Assembly (NCBI RefSeq): GCF_008693075.1
Contig: NZ_VXKJ01000048.1
Location: forward strand, 186,001 to 250,000
Direction of reading: 5' to 3'
DNA length: 64,000 nucleotides
Source of the DNA: Corynebacterium phocae
Lineage (GTDB): Bacteria; Actinomycetota; Actinomycetes; Mycobacteriales; Mycobacteriaceae
Part shown: positions 16,367 to 24,883 of the stretch, in pieces
Layout of the letters: each line of letters opens with the position of its first letter
Numbering within the stretch: position 1 is the first letter of the stretch
Position numbers and translations under genes: made by a program
Notes under the pieces: model-generated
The model's database searches: none
Told to the model about the DNA's origin: nothing
What the model saw: the letters and a program-made list of their open reading frames with translations, nothing else

Positions 16367-17785
16367 ATGCTTTCTACTGCGGGGTTTGGCCCTGACACTA
16401 TTTATTTAGCTGCTGGCGCAACTGAATACACTGACTCGTTGAAGTCCTTTGCCTGGATTATGGCCGCAGCCTTGCTCGCGCCCTTGGTTTCTTTCATGCT
16501 GGGGCGGAAAATGCCTGCTGTGGCCCTACTGATCATCTTCGGAATGATAATTGGCCCGTCAATCATGGACGTGGCGCATCAAGACGCTGGTATTGGCATG
16601 GTCAAAGAGCTGGGTGTCGGCGCGCTGTTTTTGCTTGCAGGCTTTGAAATTGATCTTTCCACCATGAAATCCCGTGAGGCTAAAAACGCGCTGTCGACGT
16701 GGACCATGTGTCTAGCGGCCTGTGTTGTGGGGGCCTTTTTCCTGGTGGACGGTTTTTCCATGGCACTGGTCATGGGGTTGGCACTGACGTCCACGGCGTT
16801 GGGAACTATCATGCCGGTTTTGCAGCAGGAGAAACTCAACGGCACCGTGGTTGGCAACTCCGTCATGATTCACGGGGCGGTGGGTGAAGTTGCTCCAATT
16901 ACAGTTATGGCCCTGCTGTTGGGTACACGGGATACCTTCTTGACGGCGATCATCTTGCTAGGTTTCATAGCCATTGCCGGTTTGATGATGTTCGCGCCGC
17001 AATTGATTGCAAAGATGTTGCCGGTGCTTCGCAAGGCGTTTGTTGCCAGTGCGGGGGCCACTAACCAAACTACGCTGCGCTTAATTATCACGGTGCTAGC
17101 CATCCTGATGGCTATTGCGGCAGTATTTGAACTCGATATTGTGCTGGGTGCCTTTGCCGCCGGCATTATTTTCAACCGCATTATTCCGGAAGAGATGCAC
17201 AAGAGCCTTGAGAACCGAATGAACATTGTGTTCCATTCCATGTTGATTCCGGCCTTCTTTGTGGTTTCCGGTATGTCCATTAACTGGGATTCCATTGTTG
17301 GCAATCCTTTAAAGGTTCTGGGTATTCCGTTGCTCATTTTGTTTACTCGCGGTCTTCCTGTTTTCTTGCGGGAAAATGTTCACCACACTGGCTCGGAGAT
17401 GGAGACTTGGCGGGAGCGTCTGCAGGTGGCACTGTTTGCGGCCACGGGTCTGCCCATCATCGTTGCGGTGACCACCATTGCGGTTGATTCGGAGATTATG
17501 GGTACGGAAACTGCTTCTATATTCATTGCTGGTGGCGCGCTCACTGTTGCTATATTCCCGTTACTAGCTGTGCTGGTGGGCCCAAAGAAGCCCCGGAAAG
17601 CCTCAAGCTCTGATGACGAGGACAAGCAAAGTGCCGGTCAGCATCCGGCGGACTCCGGCGATGGCCAAGACACTGATGAAGACGAGGATGAGCACTCCCA
17701 CGAGGATCTGGCCAAAGGCATGGTGTGTGATGTTGATGACGGTGAGGCGCAGAAGGTTCAAGAAGATGCGGGACAAAGGTCTTAG
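16367..17785 (+). CDS. Cation/proton antiporter (CPA2/KefB-like)
   Basis: About 472 aa; the ATG at 16367 is chosen over an upstream in-frame TTG because of the leaderless -10 just before it. Eleven or twelve hydrophobic segments fill residues ~20-410, with the family-like GALFLLAGFEIDL and FAAGIIFNRIIPEE stretches of Na+/H+ exchanger-fold proteins. The C-terminal ~60 residues are cytoplasmic, strongly acidic and carry some His (DEDEDEHSHED), unlike the NAD-binding TrkA domains of many KefB proteins. The likely role is monovalent cation/H+ exchange at the cytoplasmic membrane; the ion is not determined. Confidence 0.82.
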   Translation: MLSTAGFGPDTIYLAAGATEYTDSLKSFAWIMAAALLAPLVSFMLGRKMPAVALLIIFGMIIGPSIMDVAHQDAGIGMVKELGVGALFLLAGFEIDLSTMKSREAKNALSTWTMCLAACVVGAFFLVDGFSMALVMGLALTSTALGTIMPVLQQEKLNGTVVGNSVMIHGAVGEVAPITVMALLLGTRDTFLTAIILLGFIAIAGLMMFAPQLIAKMLPVLRKAFVASAGATNQTTLRLIITVLAILMAIAAVFELDIVLGAFAAGIIFNRIIPEEMHKSLENRMNIVFHSMLIPAFFVVSGMSINWDSIVGNPLKVLGIPLLILFTRGLPVFLRENVHHTGSEMETWRERLQVALFAATGLPIIVAVTTIAVDSEIMGTETASIFIAGGALTVAIFPLLAVLVGPKKPRKASSSDDEDKQSAGQHPADSGDGQDTDEDEDEHSHEDLAKGMVCDVDDGEAQKVQEDAGQRS

Positions 17786-17856
17786 GTACCTTGGCCAGTT
17801 GGCAGGGTAAGCACTTTAAGTCCGAGTGCCGCTGACACAGGCTACTGCACCTGGCC

Positions 17857-17862
17857 TACACT
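17857..17862 (+). promoter_or_regulatory. -10 element of the DUF1707 gene (leaderless start)
   Basis: TACACT lies 7 nt before the GTG at 17870, with CTGACA (17832-17837) as a -35 candidate at 19 nt spacing. No ribosome site precedes the GTG. Confidence 0.5.
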
Positions 17863-17869
17863 GGTTTTT

Positions 17870-18511
17870 GTGACTAATAGCTTTGATTCTTTCCCCGCCG
17901 GCAACCGCGTCCGGGCGTCGGATGCTGAGCGGCAAGACGCGATTAACCTCCTTGCTACGGCGGTCGGGGAAGGGCGGTTGAGTATTGAGGAGTTTGAGGA
18001 ACGCGCGGACCGGGTAATGAGAACCACCACGCAGCAGGAGCTAGCAGCTATTTTTCGCGACATCCCGGTGCGTGCGGAGGTTGAGCCCAAGGAGTTTTCC
18101 CGCGCTGAGCTAGAACGTGCGCGGCAAGCTGGAAGAAGGCCCCGGCTGGCCACTGCGCTAATTGGCAGCGGTGCGCTCAACTTCGCAGGCGTGGCGCTAC
18201 TTGTCGCTGGTGACGGTTCCGGTTCGTTGCTTGCCCTTCTAGCGGGTCTGGGGGCGTTCACGCTGATACCTATTCTTTGGATCCTGCTTTACGTGGCCAA
18301 GATTGGTCCTGATTCCTGGCATGTGCCGTCCCCGCGCCAGATTGAGCGGCAACAGATCCGCGAGCTGCGGGCTCTGACGGCTAGGCAGCGCGCGGAGCAA
18401 AAGCAGCTGGAATCTGAGATGTGGGCGCAGCGCCGCCTGCAGGCGGGTGAGTTGACAGGTGAGGCTCTGGATTTAGCAAAACGAACTATTGACCGTATGC
18501 ACCGGCGTTAG
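17870..18511 (+). CDS. DUF1707 (SHOCT-like) membrane protein
   Basis: 213 aa starting at GTG. Residues ~11-65 (RVRASDAERQDAINLLATAV through the DIP end) are a clear DUF1707 domain, a short helical module common in actinobacteria. Two hydrophobic segments follow (~100-145), and the C-terminal ~60 residues are charged and predicted coiled coil. Function is unknown. Its stop is 20 bp before the aminotransferase ATG. Confidence 0.8.
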   Translation: MTNSFDSFPAGNRVRASDAERQDAINLLATAVGEGRLSIEEFEERADRVMRTTTQQELAAIFRDIPVRAEVEPKEFSRAELERARQAGRRPRLATALIGSGALNFAGVALLVAGDGSGSLLALLAGLGAFTLIPILWILLYVAKIGPDSWHVPSPRQIERQQIRELRALTARQRAEQKQLESEMWAQRRLQAGELTGEALDLAKRTIDRMHRR

Positions 18512-18517
18512 GGCGTA

Positions 18518-18523
18518 TAGAAT
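18518..18523 (+). promoter_or_regulatory. -10 element of alaT (leaderless start)
   Basis: TAGAAT lies 8 nt before the ATG at 18532 in the 20-bp gap after the DUF1707 gene. It would give a leaderless transcript. Confidence 0.5.
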
Positions 18524-18531
18524 AGCGCGTT

Positions 18532-19749
18532 ATGGCGCGTATTTTCGGAGAAGCAGACAAACTCAAAGGTGTGGCGTATGACATTCGTGGGGAGGTAACC
18601 ACGGAGGCCGAACGCATGGAACTTGATGGTCATTCCATCTTGAAGCTTAATACCGGCAACCCGGCGGTGTTTGGTTTCAACGCCCCTGATGTCATTATGC
18701 GTGACATGATTGCGGCGCTTCCCACCGCGCAGGGTTACTCCACCTCCAAGGGCATTATTCCGGCCCGGCGCGCCATTGTTACGCGCTATGAGTTGGAGGA
18801 TTTCCCCACTTTTGACATTGATGATGTCTATTTGGGCAACGGCGTATCGGAGCTTATTTCCATGACCACGCAGGCCTTGCTCAACGATGGTGATGAGATT
18901 TTGATTCCCGCGCCGGATTACCCGCTGTGGACGGCCGCTTCCTCGCTTTCCGGGGGAACCCCGGTGCATTATCTGTGCGATGAGGAAGATGATTGGAACC
19001 CCTCGATTGAGGACATTAAGGCCAAGATCTCGGATAAGACCAAGGCCATAGTGGTCATCAACCCTAACAATCCCACGGGCGCGGTGTATTCGCGGGAAGT
19101 CTTGCAAAGCATTGTTGATATCGCCCGGGAGCATGAGCTGTTGATTCTCGCGGATGAAATCTACGACCGCATTCTTTACGATGGCGCCAAGCACATCAGC
19201 ATTGCTTCTTTGGCACCGGACTTGCTGTGTATTACGTACAACGGACTGTCCAAGGCCTACCGCGTTGCCGGTTACCGCGCTGGTTGGATGATTATTACGG
19301 GGCCCAAGAGCCACGCCAAGGGCCTTATCGAGGGCATCGAGCTGCTTTGTGGCACCCGCTTGTGCGCCAACGTTCCGGCCCAGCACGCCATCCAGGTAGC
19401 GTTAGGCGGCAAGCAGTCTATCTATGGGCTTACTGGGGAGGGCGGCCGGCTGCTAAAGCAGCGTGATGTGGCCTTCGAAAAGCTCAATGAGATCCCTGGC
19501 GTTTCTTGTGTGAAGCCCATGGGGGCGCTGTATGCGTTCCCGCGGCTTGACCCGGAGGTGCATGAGATTCACGATGACGCCAAGCTCATGTTGGATATCT
19601 TGCGGTCGGAGAAAATTTTGATGGTGCAGGGCACTGGATTCAATTGGCCTAAGCCGGACCACTTCCGCGTGGTCACCTTGCCGTGGGCTTCGCAGTTGGA
19701 AAAAGCTATTGAGCGCTTAGGAAACTTCCTGGCAAGCTACAAACAGTAG
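18532..19749 (+). CDS. alaT: PLP-dependent aminotransferase, AlaT/AspC type
   Basis: 405 aa, class I aminotransferase. Seen: NPNNPTGAVYS (~residue 180), LADEIYDRILYDG (~205, cofactor Asp and Tyr), and the Schiff-base lysine in YNGLSKAYRVAGYRAGWM (~245). The N-terminus KGVAYDIRGEV and the overall length match the actinobacterial alanine aminotransferase (AlaT, Rv0337c-like) group, which makes alanine from pyruvate and glutamate. The substrate is inferred from the family. Confidence 0.87.
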   Translation: MARIFGEADKLKGVAYDIRGEVTTEAERMELDGHSILKLNTGNPAVFGFNAPDVIMRDMIAALPTAQGYSTSKGIIPARRAIVTRYELEDFPTFDIDDVYLGNGVSELISMTTQALLNDGDEILIPAPDYPLWTAASSLSGGTPVHYLCDEEDDWNPSIEDIKAKISDKTKAIVVINPNNPTGAVYSREVLQSIVDIAREHELLILADEIYDRILYDGAKHISIASLAPDLLCITYNGLSKAYRVAGYRAGWMIITGPKSHAKGLIEGIELLCGTRLCANVPAQHAIQVALGGKQSIYGLTGEGGRLLKQRDVAFEKLNEIPGVSCVKPMGALYAFPRLDPEVHEIHDDAKLMLDILRSEKILMVQGTGFNWPKPDHFRVVTLPWASQLEKAIERLGNFLASYKQ

Positions 19750-19771
19750 CCCGGGTGTGCGCCACGGGGAC

Positions 19772-19777
19772 TACTAT
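19772..19777 (+). promoter_or_regulatory. -10 element of the YibE/F gene (leaderless start)
   Basis: TACTAT lies 8 nt before the ATG at 19786; no ribosome site is present. Confidence 0.5.
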
Positions 19778-19785
19778 TAGACCCC

Positions 19786-21036
19786 ATGGGAAGACATTCA
19801 AGCGCACACGCAGTTGCCTCTAGGCCTAAGAGATCCCCCTGGCGCGTGGGTTTGCTAGTTGGCCTTGCTACCTGCTTTATTGCCACGGTGGTGGGGTTGG
19901 TGGCGCTGTGGCCCAGCGGGGACGCTGACCGGTTTGTCACAGAGCAGTTCAGCCAGACTTATGCGCTGAATCAGCCGCAGGTTAGTGGCACGGTGGTTTC
20001 AGTGGATGACCAACTGTGCAATTCGCAGGCCACCGGCCAGGCATTTTCGGAACCTCCTCCCAAACCGGCTTTTGATGAACAGGCCGGGTGTGAACGCTCC
20101 TTGGTAGAGCTTAACTCTGGCAATAACGCTGGTAAGTACACTCAACTGGTTCACTGGGGCTTGGCGGGTGATCCCACTTTGGCGGAGGGTGACAGGATTT
20201 TGTTGTCTGAGTCTGCGGACTCGACGTATTCCTTTGCTGACTTCGAACGCGGAAAAGGCATGTGGCTGTGGCTTGGTTTTATTGTGGCCGCCATTGTCAT
20301 CTTTGCTGCGTGGCATGGATTACGTGCGCTCGTGGGCCTGGCGTATTCTTTGGCGCTGATTTTTGTTTTTCTCTTGCCTGCTCTGATTGAGGGCCGTTCC
20401 CCCTTGCTGGTGGCGTTGGTGTGCGGTGCTGCCGTGGTCATGGGGGCTATCCCGTTGGTGCATGGCGTCAACTGGAAATCAGCGGCCGCATTGGGTGGCA
20501 CGTTGTTGTCACTGGGCGCGGCGGGTGTCTTTGCCAAACTGGCCATTGACTCTACTGCGCTAACGGGGATGAGCAATGAGGAAAATCTTAAGCTGGCGCT
20601 CTATTTACCTTCGGTGTCAATCGTGGGGGTCTTATTATGCGGCTTTGTGGTGGGTGCTTTAGGCGGCCTCAACGACGTGGCAATTGCGCAGGCTTCCACG
20701 GTTAATGAGTTGGCGGCGGTGTCCCCGGATGCCTCCCCGTGGCAGTTGTTTGTCTCCGCTATGAAGGTGGGCCGGGATCATATTGCTTCGATGGTTTACA
20801 CCATTATTTTGTCCTATACCGGCGCGGTTTTGCCGCTGCTCATCCTTATCTCCGCTGCTTCACGTCCCGCGGGGCAGATTCTCACGTCAGATCTTATTGC
20901 TACGGAGTTGATGCGTTCGGGAGTGGGAGCATTGGCCCTAACGCTTAGTGTTCCCTTGACCACGGTGCTAGCCGCTCTCACAGTGAAAAATCAGCCAAAA
21001 TCTCAGTCTCAGGTCTATAATCTTAGCCATGATTAA
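19786..21036 (+). CDS. YibE/F family membrane protein
   Basis: 416 aa. One membrane segment near residues 20-42, an extracytoplasmic stretch of ~110 residues with cysteines, then seven or eight membrane segments from ~155. The central GGLNDVAIAQASTVNELAAV is characteristic of the YibE/F domain. The biochemical function of the family is not known. The last bases carry the promoter of the next gene and the two reading frames overlap by 8 bp. Confidence 0.82.
   Translation: MGRHSSAHAVASRPKRSPWRVGLLVGLATCFIATVVGLVALWPSGDADRFVTEQFSQTYALNQPQVSGTVVSVDDQLCNSQATGQAFSEPPPKPAFDEQAGCERSLVELNSGNNAGKYTQLVHWGLAGDPTLAEGDRILLSESADSTYSFADFERGKGMWLWLGFIVAAIVIFAAWHGLRALVGLAYSLALIFVFLLPALIEGRSPLLVALVCGAAVVMGAIPLVHGVNWKSAAALGGTLLSLGAAGVFAKLAIDSTALTGMSNEENLKLALYLPSVSIVGVLLCGFVVGALGGLNDVAIAQASTVNELAAVSPDASPWQLFVSAMKVGRDHIASMVYTIILSYTGAVLPLLILISAASRPAGQILTSDLIATELMRSGVGALALTLSVPLTTVLAALTVKNQPKSQSQVYNLSHD
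21016..21021 (+). promoter_or_regulatory. Consensus -10 (TATAAT) inside the yibE/F 3' end
   Basis: A perfect TATAAT lies 7 nt before the ATG at 21029 and within the final codons of the YibE/F gene. This supports independent, leaderless transcription of the META-domain gene. Confidence 0.6.
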
Positions 21037-21499
21037 GACTTTCCTGGCTGGACTCATGACCTTCATCGCTTCTTTCACCTCCATGCCGTACGGTGCCGGT
21101 CCCACTGTGGGCAGTTCCTCGCATGGTTCTTCACATAACCCGATTGTTCAGGAAAAGATGATCCCTTCCCAGCCTTCCTCCCCAGCGGATATCGCCCAAA
21201 TCCGCCAGGGCACTTATGTGGGCACCGCGGACCGCGCCTTGCGCGTGGAGTTTCGCGGCGAGCACATTTTCTTCACCGATGGTTGCAACCAGTACAACGG
21301 TACGCTGGATTTTGCCGGCAACGTCATTCACGTCACCGGCATAACTTCCACACGGGTGGCGTGCCCGCCGGCGCGTATGCGCATGACTGACCAGTTCTTG
21401 GACGCGTTGGAAGGTGGAGAGCTTTTCAACCCGGCAGGCGACACCGCGCACGTTTATCTGCGCCACGGTTCTCACACCATCGCGCTGCGCCAAGCCTAG
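21029..21499 (+). CDS. Secreted META/HslJ-like domain protein
   Basis: 156 aa. The first ~25 residues form a signal peptide (KTF then a hydrophobic run ending near SMPYGAG). Residues ~60-150 fit the META domain: FTDGCNQYNGTLDF, a conserved cysteine in TRVACPPARM, and MTDQFLDALE. HslJ-type proteins sit in the envelope and have been tied to stress resistance; no enzyme activity is known. It is convergent with ugd and overlaps its stop by 4 bp. Confidence 0.75.
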   Translation: MIKTFLAGLMTFIASFTSMPYGAGPTVGSSSHGSSHNPIVQEKMIPSQPSSPADIAQIRQGTYVGTADRALRVEFRGEHIFFTDGCNQYNGTLDFAGNVIHVTGITSTRVACPPARMRMTDQFLDALEGGELFNPAGDTAHVYLRHGSHTIALRQA

Positions 21500-22818
21500 A
21501 GGTTGCGCCCTAGGGCCTCCACGGTCCAGCCGGCGGCCTGCCACGCGGCCACGTCTAATACGTTGCGCCCGTCGATGATGTGGCGCGCGGCCACCAGCTC
21601 ACCTGCGGCTGCGGGGTCCAGGTCGCGGAACTCCTGCCACTCGGTGGCCAGGATGACCAGCTCCGTGTCTTGCAGCGCCTTACTTGCCGATGTCGCGTAG
21701 GCCAAGGTTGGAAACACCCTCCGCGCGTTGTCCATGCCCTCGGGGTCGTAGACCGTCACGGCCGCGCCCGCCAGTGACAGCGACCCCGCTACGGATAGCG
21801 CTGGGGAGTCACGCACGTCATCGGAATTAGGCTTGAACGCGCACCCCAGGACGGTGACGCGGCGGCCCAGCACCGACCCGCCCAGGGCGCGCTTGGCCAC
21901 GTCCACCATGCGGTCGCGCCGGCGCATATTGATGGCGTCTACCTCCCGCAGGAAGCTCAGCGCCTGGTCCGCGCCCAGCTCACCGGCGCGCGCCATGAAC
22001 GCGCGGATGTCTTTGGGCAGGCAGCCGCCGCCAAAGCCCAGGCCCGCGCCTAGGAACTTGCGACCGATACGCTCATCTAAGCCGATGGCGTCTGCCAGGG
22101 CCACCACATCCCCGCCGGCAATTTCACAGATCTCCGCCACGGCGTTGATGAAGGAAATCTTGGTGGCCAAGAAGGCGTTGGCGGAGACTTTGACCAGCTC
22201 CGCCGTCTGTAAGTCCGTAACTAGCAATGGCGTGCTGGCCTCCAGCGCCTGGGCGTAGACCTCCCGGGCTACCTCCTCCGCGCGCGAGGCCTCCTCGCGC
22301 ACACCCAGCACAATGCGGTCCGGGGTGATTGTGTCTTGGACCGCGTAGCCTTCCCGCAAGAACTCCGGGTTCCACGCTATTTCCACGTGTGTATCCGGGC
22401 CGGCCAGGCTATTGGCTAGTTCCTGCAGATCCCGCGCGGTGCCCACCGGGACCGTGGATTTGCCAAAAATGATGTGGCTGCCCGTGAGCTTAGGCACCAG
22501 GTCCTCGATGACCGCGCGGACGTAAGTTAGGTCTGCTGCGAAGGAACCGTGGCGCTGCGGGGTGCCCACGCCCAGGAAGTGTACGTTGGCAAACTGCGCT
22601 GCCTGCGCGTAATCAGTAGTGAAATCAAGGCGGCCGGCCGCGATGTTGCGCTCCAACACCTCCGGCAGGCCGGGCTCAAAGAACGGGACTTGACCCGCCT
22701 GCAAGGACTTAATCTTGGATTCATCCACGTCCACGCCTAAAACCTCATGGCCAAGCTCAGCCATGCAGGCGGCGTGCGTTGCACCCAGGTAACCGGTGCC
22801 AATTACTGTCATCCGCAT
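21496..22818 (-). CDS. ugd: UDP-glucose 6-dehydrogenase
   Basis: 440 aa, normal for the family. NAD-binding VIGTGYLGATHA at the start; EIAWNPEFLREG (~165); the catalytic lysine/asparagine region ELVKVSANAFLATKISFINA (~215); and GLGFGGGCLPKDIRAF with the nucleophile cysteine (~265). It oxidises UDP-glucose to UDP-glucuronate for surface polysaccharide. The ATG at 22818 is chosen because a TAAGAT -10 lies 8 nt upstream on the minus strand; a second ATG at 22812 is possible. Confidence 0.9.
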   Translation of the reverse strand: MRMTVIGTGYLGATHAACMAELGHEVLGVDVDESKIKSLQAGQVPFFEPGLPEVLERNIAAGRLDFTTDYAQAAQFANVHFLGVGTPQRHGSFAADLTYVRAVIEDLVPKLTGSHIIFGKSTVPVGTARDLQELANSLAGPDTHVEIAWNPEFLREGYAVQDTITPDRIVLGVREEASRAEEVAREVYAQALEASTPLLVTDLQTAELVKVSANAFLATKISFINAVAEICEIAGGDVVALADAIGLDERIGRKFLGAGLGFGGGCLPKDIRAFMARAGELGADQALSFLREVDAINMRRRDRMVDVAKRALGGSVLGRRVTVLGCAFKPNSDDVRDSPALSVAGSLSLAGAAVTVYDPEGMDNARRVFPTLAYATSASKALQDTELVILATEWQEFRDLDPAAAGELVAARHIIDGRNVLDVAAWQAAGWTVEALGRNL

Positions 22819-22826
22819 AGTCCGCC

Positions 22827-22843
22827 ATCTTAGGCAGGCTAAG
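22827..22843 (-). promoter_or_regulatory. ugd promoter -10 overlapped by a palindrome
   Basis: Minus-strand TAAGAT (22832-22827) is 8 nt from the ugd ATG. The perfect inverted repeat CTTAG-GCAGG-CTAAG occupies 22829-22843 and overlaps the -10. Its TTAGG arm recalls a half DtxR site, but the other arm does not fit that consensus. Confidence 0.45.
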
Positions 22844-22917
22844 TGAACGTCCGGTTACACGCGGCCAAAGATCAGCATGCCAATCCGACCACCAACAAAT
22901 CAGACCGCCAAAACCGG

Positions 22918-23481
22918 CTAGCGGAAGTTCAGGTAGGACCGTGAAGGCGTGGGGCCGCGCTGCCCCTGGTACTTCGAGCCCAAAGCCCCAGTTCCGTACG
23001 GGCTTTCCGCCGGCGAGGACATCTTAAACAGCGCCAGCTGGCCCACCTTCATCTCCGGCCACAGCGTGATGGGCAGGTTGGCGGTATTGGACAGCTCCAG
23101 CGTGATGTGACCGGAAAAGCCTGGGTCAATGAACCCTGCCGTGGAGTGCGTGAGCAGCCCCAAACGGCCCAGGGAGGACTTGCCCTCCAGGCGGCCAGCC
23201 AGGTTATCCGGCAGAGTGAACATCTCCAGCGTGGCGCCCAGGACAAACTCCCCCGGGTGCAAAACGAAGGCGTCCCCGTCCTCAACCTCCACCAGCTTGG
23301 TGAGATCCGGCATCTCTTCCTTGGGGTCAATGTGCGTGTAGCGGGAGTTGTTGAACACCCGGAAGAACTTGTCCAGGCGCACGTCAATAGACGAAGGCTG
23401 GATAAGCTCCGGGGAGAAAGGCTCTACGCCAAGCGCCTGGGAGTCAATGGCGGCACGGATGTCTCTGTCAGATAAAAGCAC
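22918..23481 (-). CDS. dcd: dCTP deaminase (dUMP-forming type)
   Basis: 187 aa when started at the GTG at 23481, giving MLLSDRD as in mycobacterial Dcd. An in-frame GTG at 23487 lies only 1 nt from the -10 and is disfavoured; TAAAAT (23494-23489) is 7 nt before 23481. Motifs: [54 protein letters not shown] (catalytic Glu) and the terminal [12 protein letters not shown]. Actinobacterial enzymes of this type are bifunctional, making dUMP from dCTP directly. Its 5' end faces the tRNA-Gly gene. Confidence 0.93.
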   Translation of the reverse strand: MLLSDRDIRAAIDSQALGVEPFSPELIQPSSIDVRLDKFFRVFNNSRYTHIDPKEEMPDLTKLVEVEDGDAFVLHPGEFVLGATLEMFTLPDNLAGRLEGKSSLGRLGLLTHSTAGFIDPGFSGHITLELSNTANLPITLWPEMKVGQLALFKMSSPAESPYGTGALGSKYQGQRGPTPSRSYLNFR

Positions 23482-23591
23482 GTCCACAATTTTACGCGCT
23501 TAGGCTTCCCGGCACCTAGTAACCCCTATTTTTCACTAACCGGGCACGCGGTGTAATATGAACACGAGCACGGGCTTCTAGTCCAGTGCAC

Positions 23592-23665
23592 GCCGGCGTA
23601 GTTTAGTGGTAGAACATCAGCTTCCCAAGCTGAGAGTGCGGGTTCGATTCCCGTCGCCGGCTCCA
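23592..23665 (+). tRNA. tRNA-Gly(CCC), CCA encoded
   Basis: A full cloverleaf can be folded: acceptor GCCGGCG/CGCCGGC, D stem GTTT/GAAC, anticodon stem TCAGC/GCTGA with loop TTCCCAA (anticodon CCC, 23624-23626), T arm with TTCGATT, discriminator T, then CCA. The 3' end marks the start of the accessory region, as expected for a tRNA used as an integration site, although no second copy of the 3' end is seen in the window. Confidence 0.95.
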
Positions 23666-24088
23666 ATTGATCCATATCGTGGAACAGGCAAAACCATCTG
23701 AAACTTTTTGCCACGGGGGCTCCTCAAGTTGCACATATCACTTCGGGAAGGGGATCCCAGGCGCGCACTCTTGAAGGCAACTGGAGCAGTAGCTACAGCG
23801 CTCGTTTCAATATGCACCAAGTCCATCGCCGCCTGGGGATATCAAAGGTCAACCCCCATCCTCAGATCATTAGGTAACACAACAAAAATTCAAGCCGGTG
23901 CCGGCGCCAGAATAATGGTTGACGCTCGTGAGGACAGGTCAAGTCCAAGGTTCGCCTTTATACTGCGGCCGGAATCGTTGTCACCTCTATTCTGCTCATC
24001 CCTTTACGGCTGCGTCCGCTAGGGTGGTGTGCTTTCTGAGACGGGCCCACTGTTCCCCGCCTCCGGCACAGACCGAAAATGAGAACCC
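23666..24088. other. Intergenic region downstream of tRNA-Gly with an IS256-like end
   Basis: No convincing gene: a 104-aa frame at 23708-24022 has no ribosome site or recognisable domain. At 24008-24030 a 23-bp stretch matches 47884-47906, the sequence in front of the IS256 transposase fragment, at 20 of 23 positions and in the same orientation. It is probably an orphan IS256-family end. Confidence 0.4.
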
Positions 24089-24391
24089 CTAGCGAGCTTC
24101 TGGCGCCAGGGTCAGCTTGAGCCCCAATGCTTCCATAACTCGCAAAATGGTTGCGAAAGAGGGATTCCCTTCGGCCGACAGGGACTTGTACAGCGACTCG
24201 CGGTTGAGGCCGGATTTCGTGGCTAGAGCGCTCATTCCTTGGGCCTTGGCAATATCCCGTAGGACTAGTTGGATATCTCGCGGATCTCCGTCCTCTAGAG
24301 CAGCGGCGAGGTATTCGCGCACCGTTTCGGCATTATCCAGATACTCACTGGCATCAAATCTCCGCGTCCTAGTAGCGACCTTCGTATTCAT
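24089..24391 (-). CDS. higA: HigA-family antitoxin (XRE-like)
   Basis: About 100 aa from the ATG at 24391. Its SD (GGAGGG) lies in the last codons of the toxin gene. The helix-turn-helix reads AKAQGMSALATKSGLNRESLYKSL, followed by GNPSFATILRVMEALGLKL, typical of antitoxins paired with Gp49/HigB-like toxins. The role is to bind and neutralise the toxin and repress the pair. Only 1 nt separates the toxin stop from this ATG, so translation is coupled. Confidence 0.85.
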   Translation of the reverse strand: MNTKVATRTRRFDASEYLDNAETVREYLAAALEDGDPRDIQLVLRDIAKAQGMSALATKSGLNRESLYKSLSAEGNPSFATILRVMEALGLKLTLAPEAR

Positions 24392-24392
24392 G

Positions 24393-24710
24393 CTATCCCT
24401 CCGCAAATTCCTTCGCTAACCGTTTGGCAAGTTTAATATCTCTTGACTGTGTGGACTTGTCTCCACCTGCAAGCAGCCACACCAAGGTCTTTCCATGCTG
24501 CGCGTAGTAGAGGCGGTATCCGGGACCGAAATGGAGTCGAATCTCATGAACACCACCAACTGCTTTAATGTCCCCGACCATCCGGGATGCTCTTTCACAC
24601 TTCGTTATGGCATACAAGATTCGCGCCTTACTCCTCATATCTTTAAGGCTCTTCAGCCAAGAGGAAAAGTGATCGGTTTCGCGAATTTCCACGACACCAT
24701 TGTAGCCCAT
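24393..24710 (-). CDS. higB: HigB/RelE-type toxin (Gp49-like)
   Basis: 105 aa. The hallmark run is ETDHFSSWLKSLKD, GGVHEIRLHFGPGYRLYY and WLLAGGDKSTQSRDIKLAK, as in phage-derived Gp49/HigB addiction toxins, which cut mRNA on the ribosome. The toxin-first order is typical for HigBA. The pair lies between the tRNA and the Abi gene, where such modules help keep islands. Confidence 0.87.
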   Translation of the reverse strand: MGYNGVVEIRETDHFSSWLKSLKDMRSKARILYAITKCERASRMVGDIKAVGGVHEIRLHFGPGYRLYYAQHGKTLVWLLAGGDKSTQSRDIKLAKRLAKEFAEG

Positions 24711-24883
24711 GGACTACACGGGGTGCCATCCTGCCGGAAATTAATCCTCAGTGGTTGAGCAGTCCACTTGTCGCTACCGGCGTTCAAGCGCGGTCCCCGT
24801 GGAGCACTATCTGAAAGAGCAGTCTGGCAAGTCTTAGGGTTGCCGCTCTACACAACTGACCTTGCGGCCATCTACACAAAAGG

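Noticed and set aside
18508..19386. 292-aa antisense ORF opposite alaT
   Set aside because: Shadow of a well-supported aminotransferase gene; no family features.
23708..24022. 104-aa ORF after tRNA-Gly
   Set aside because: No ribosome site, no recognisable domain and irregular codon use.
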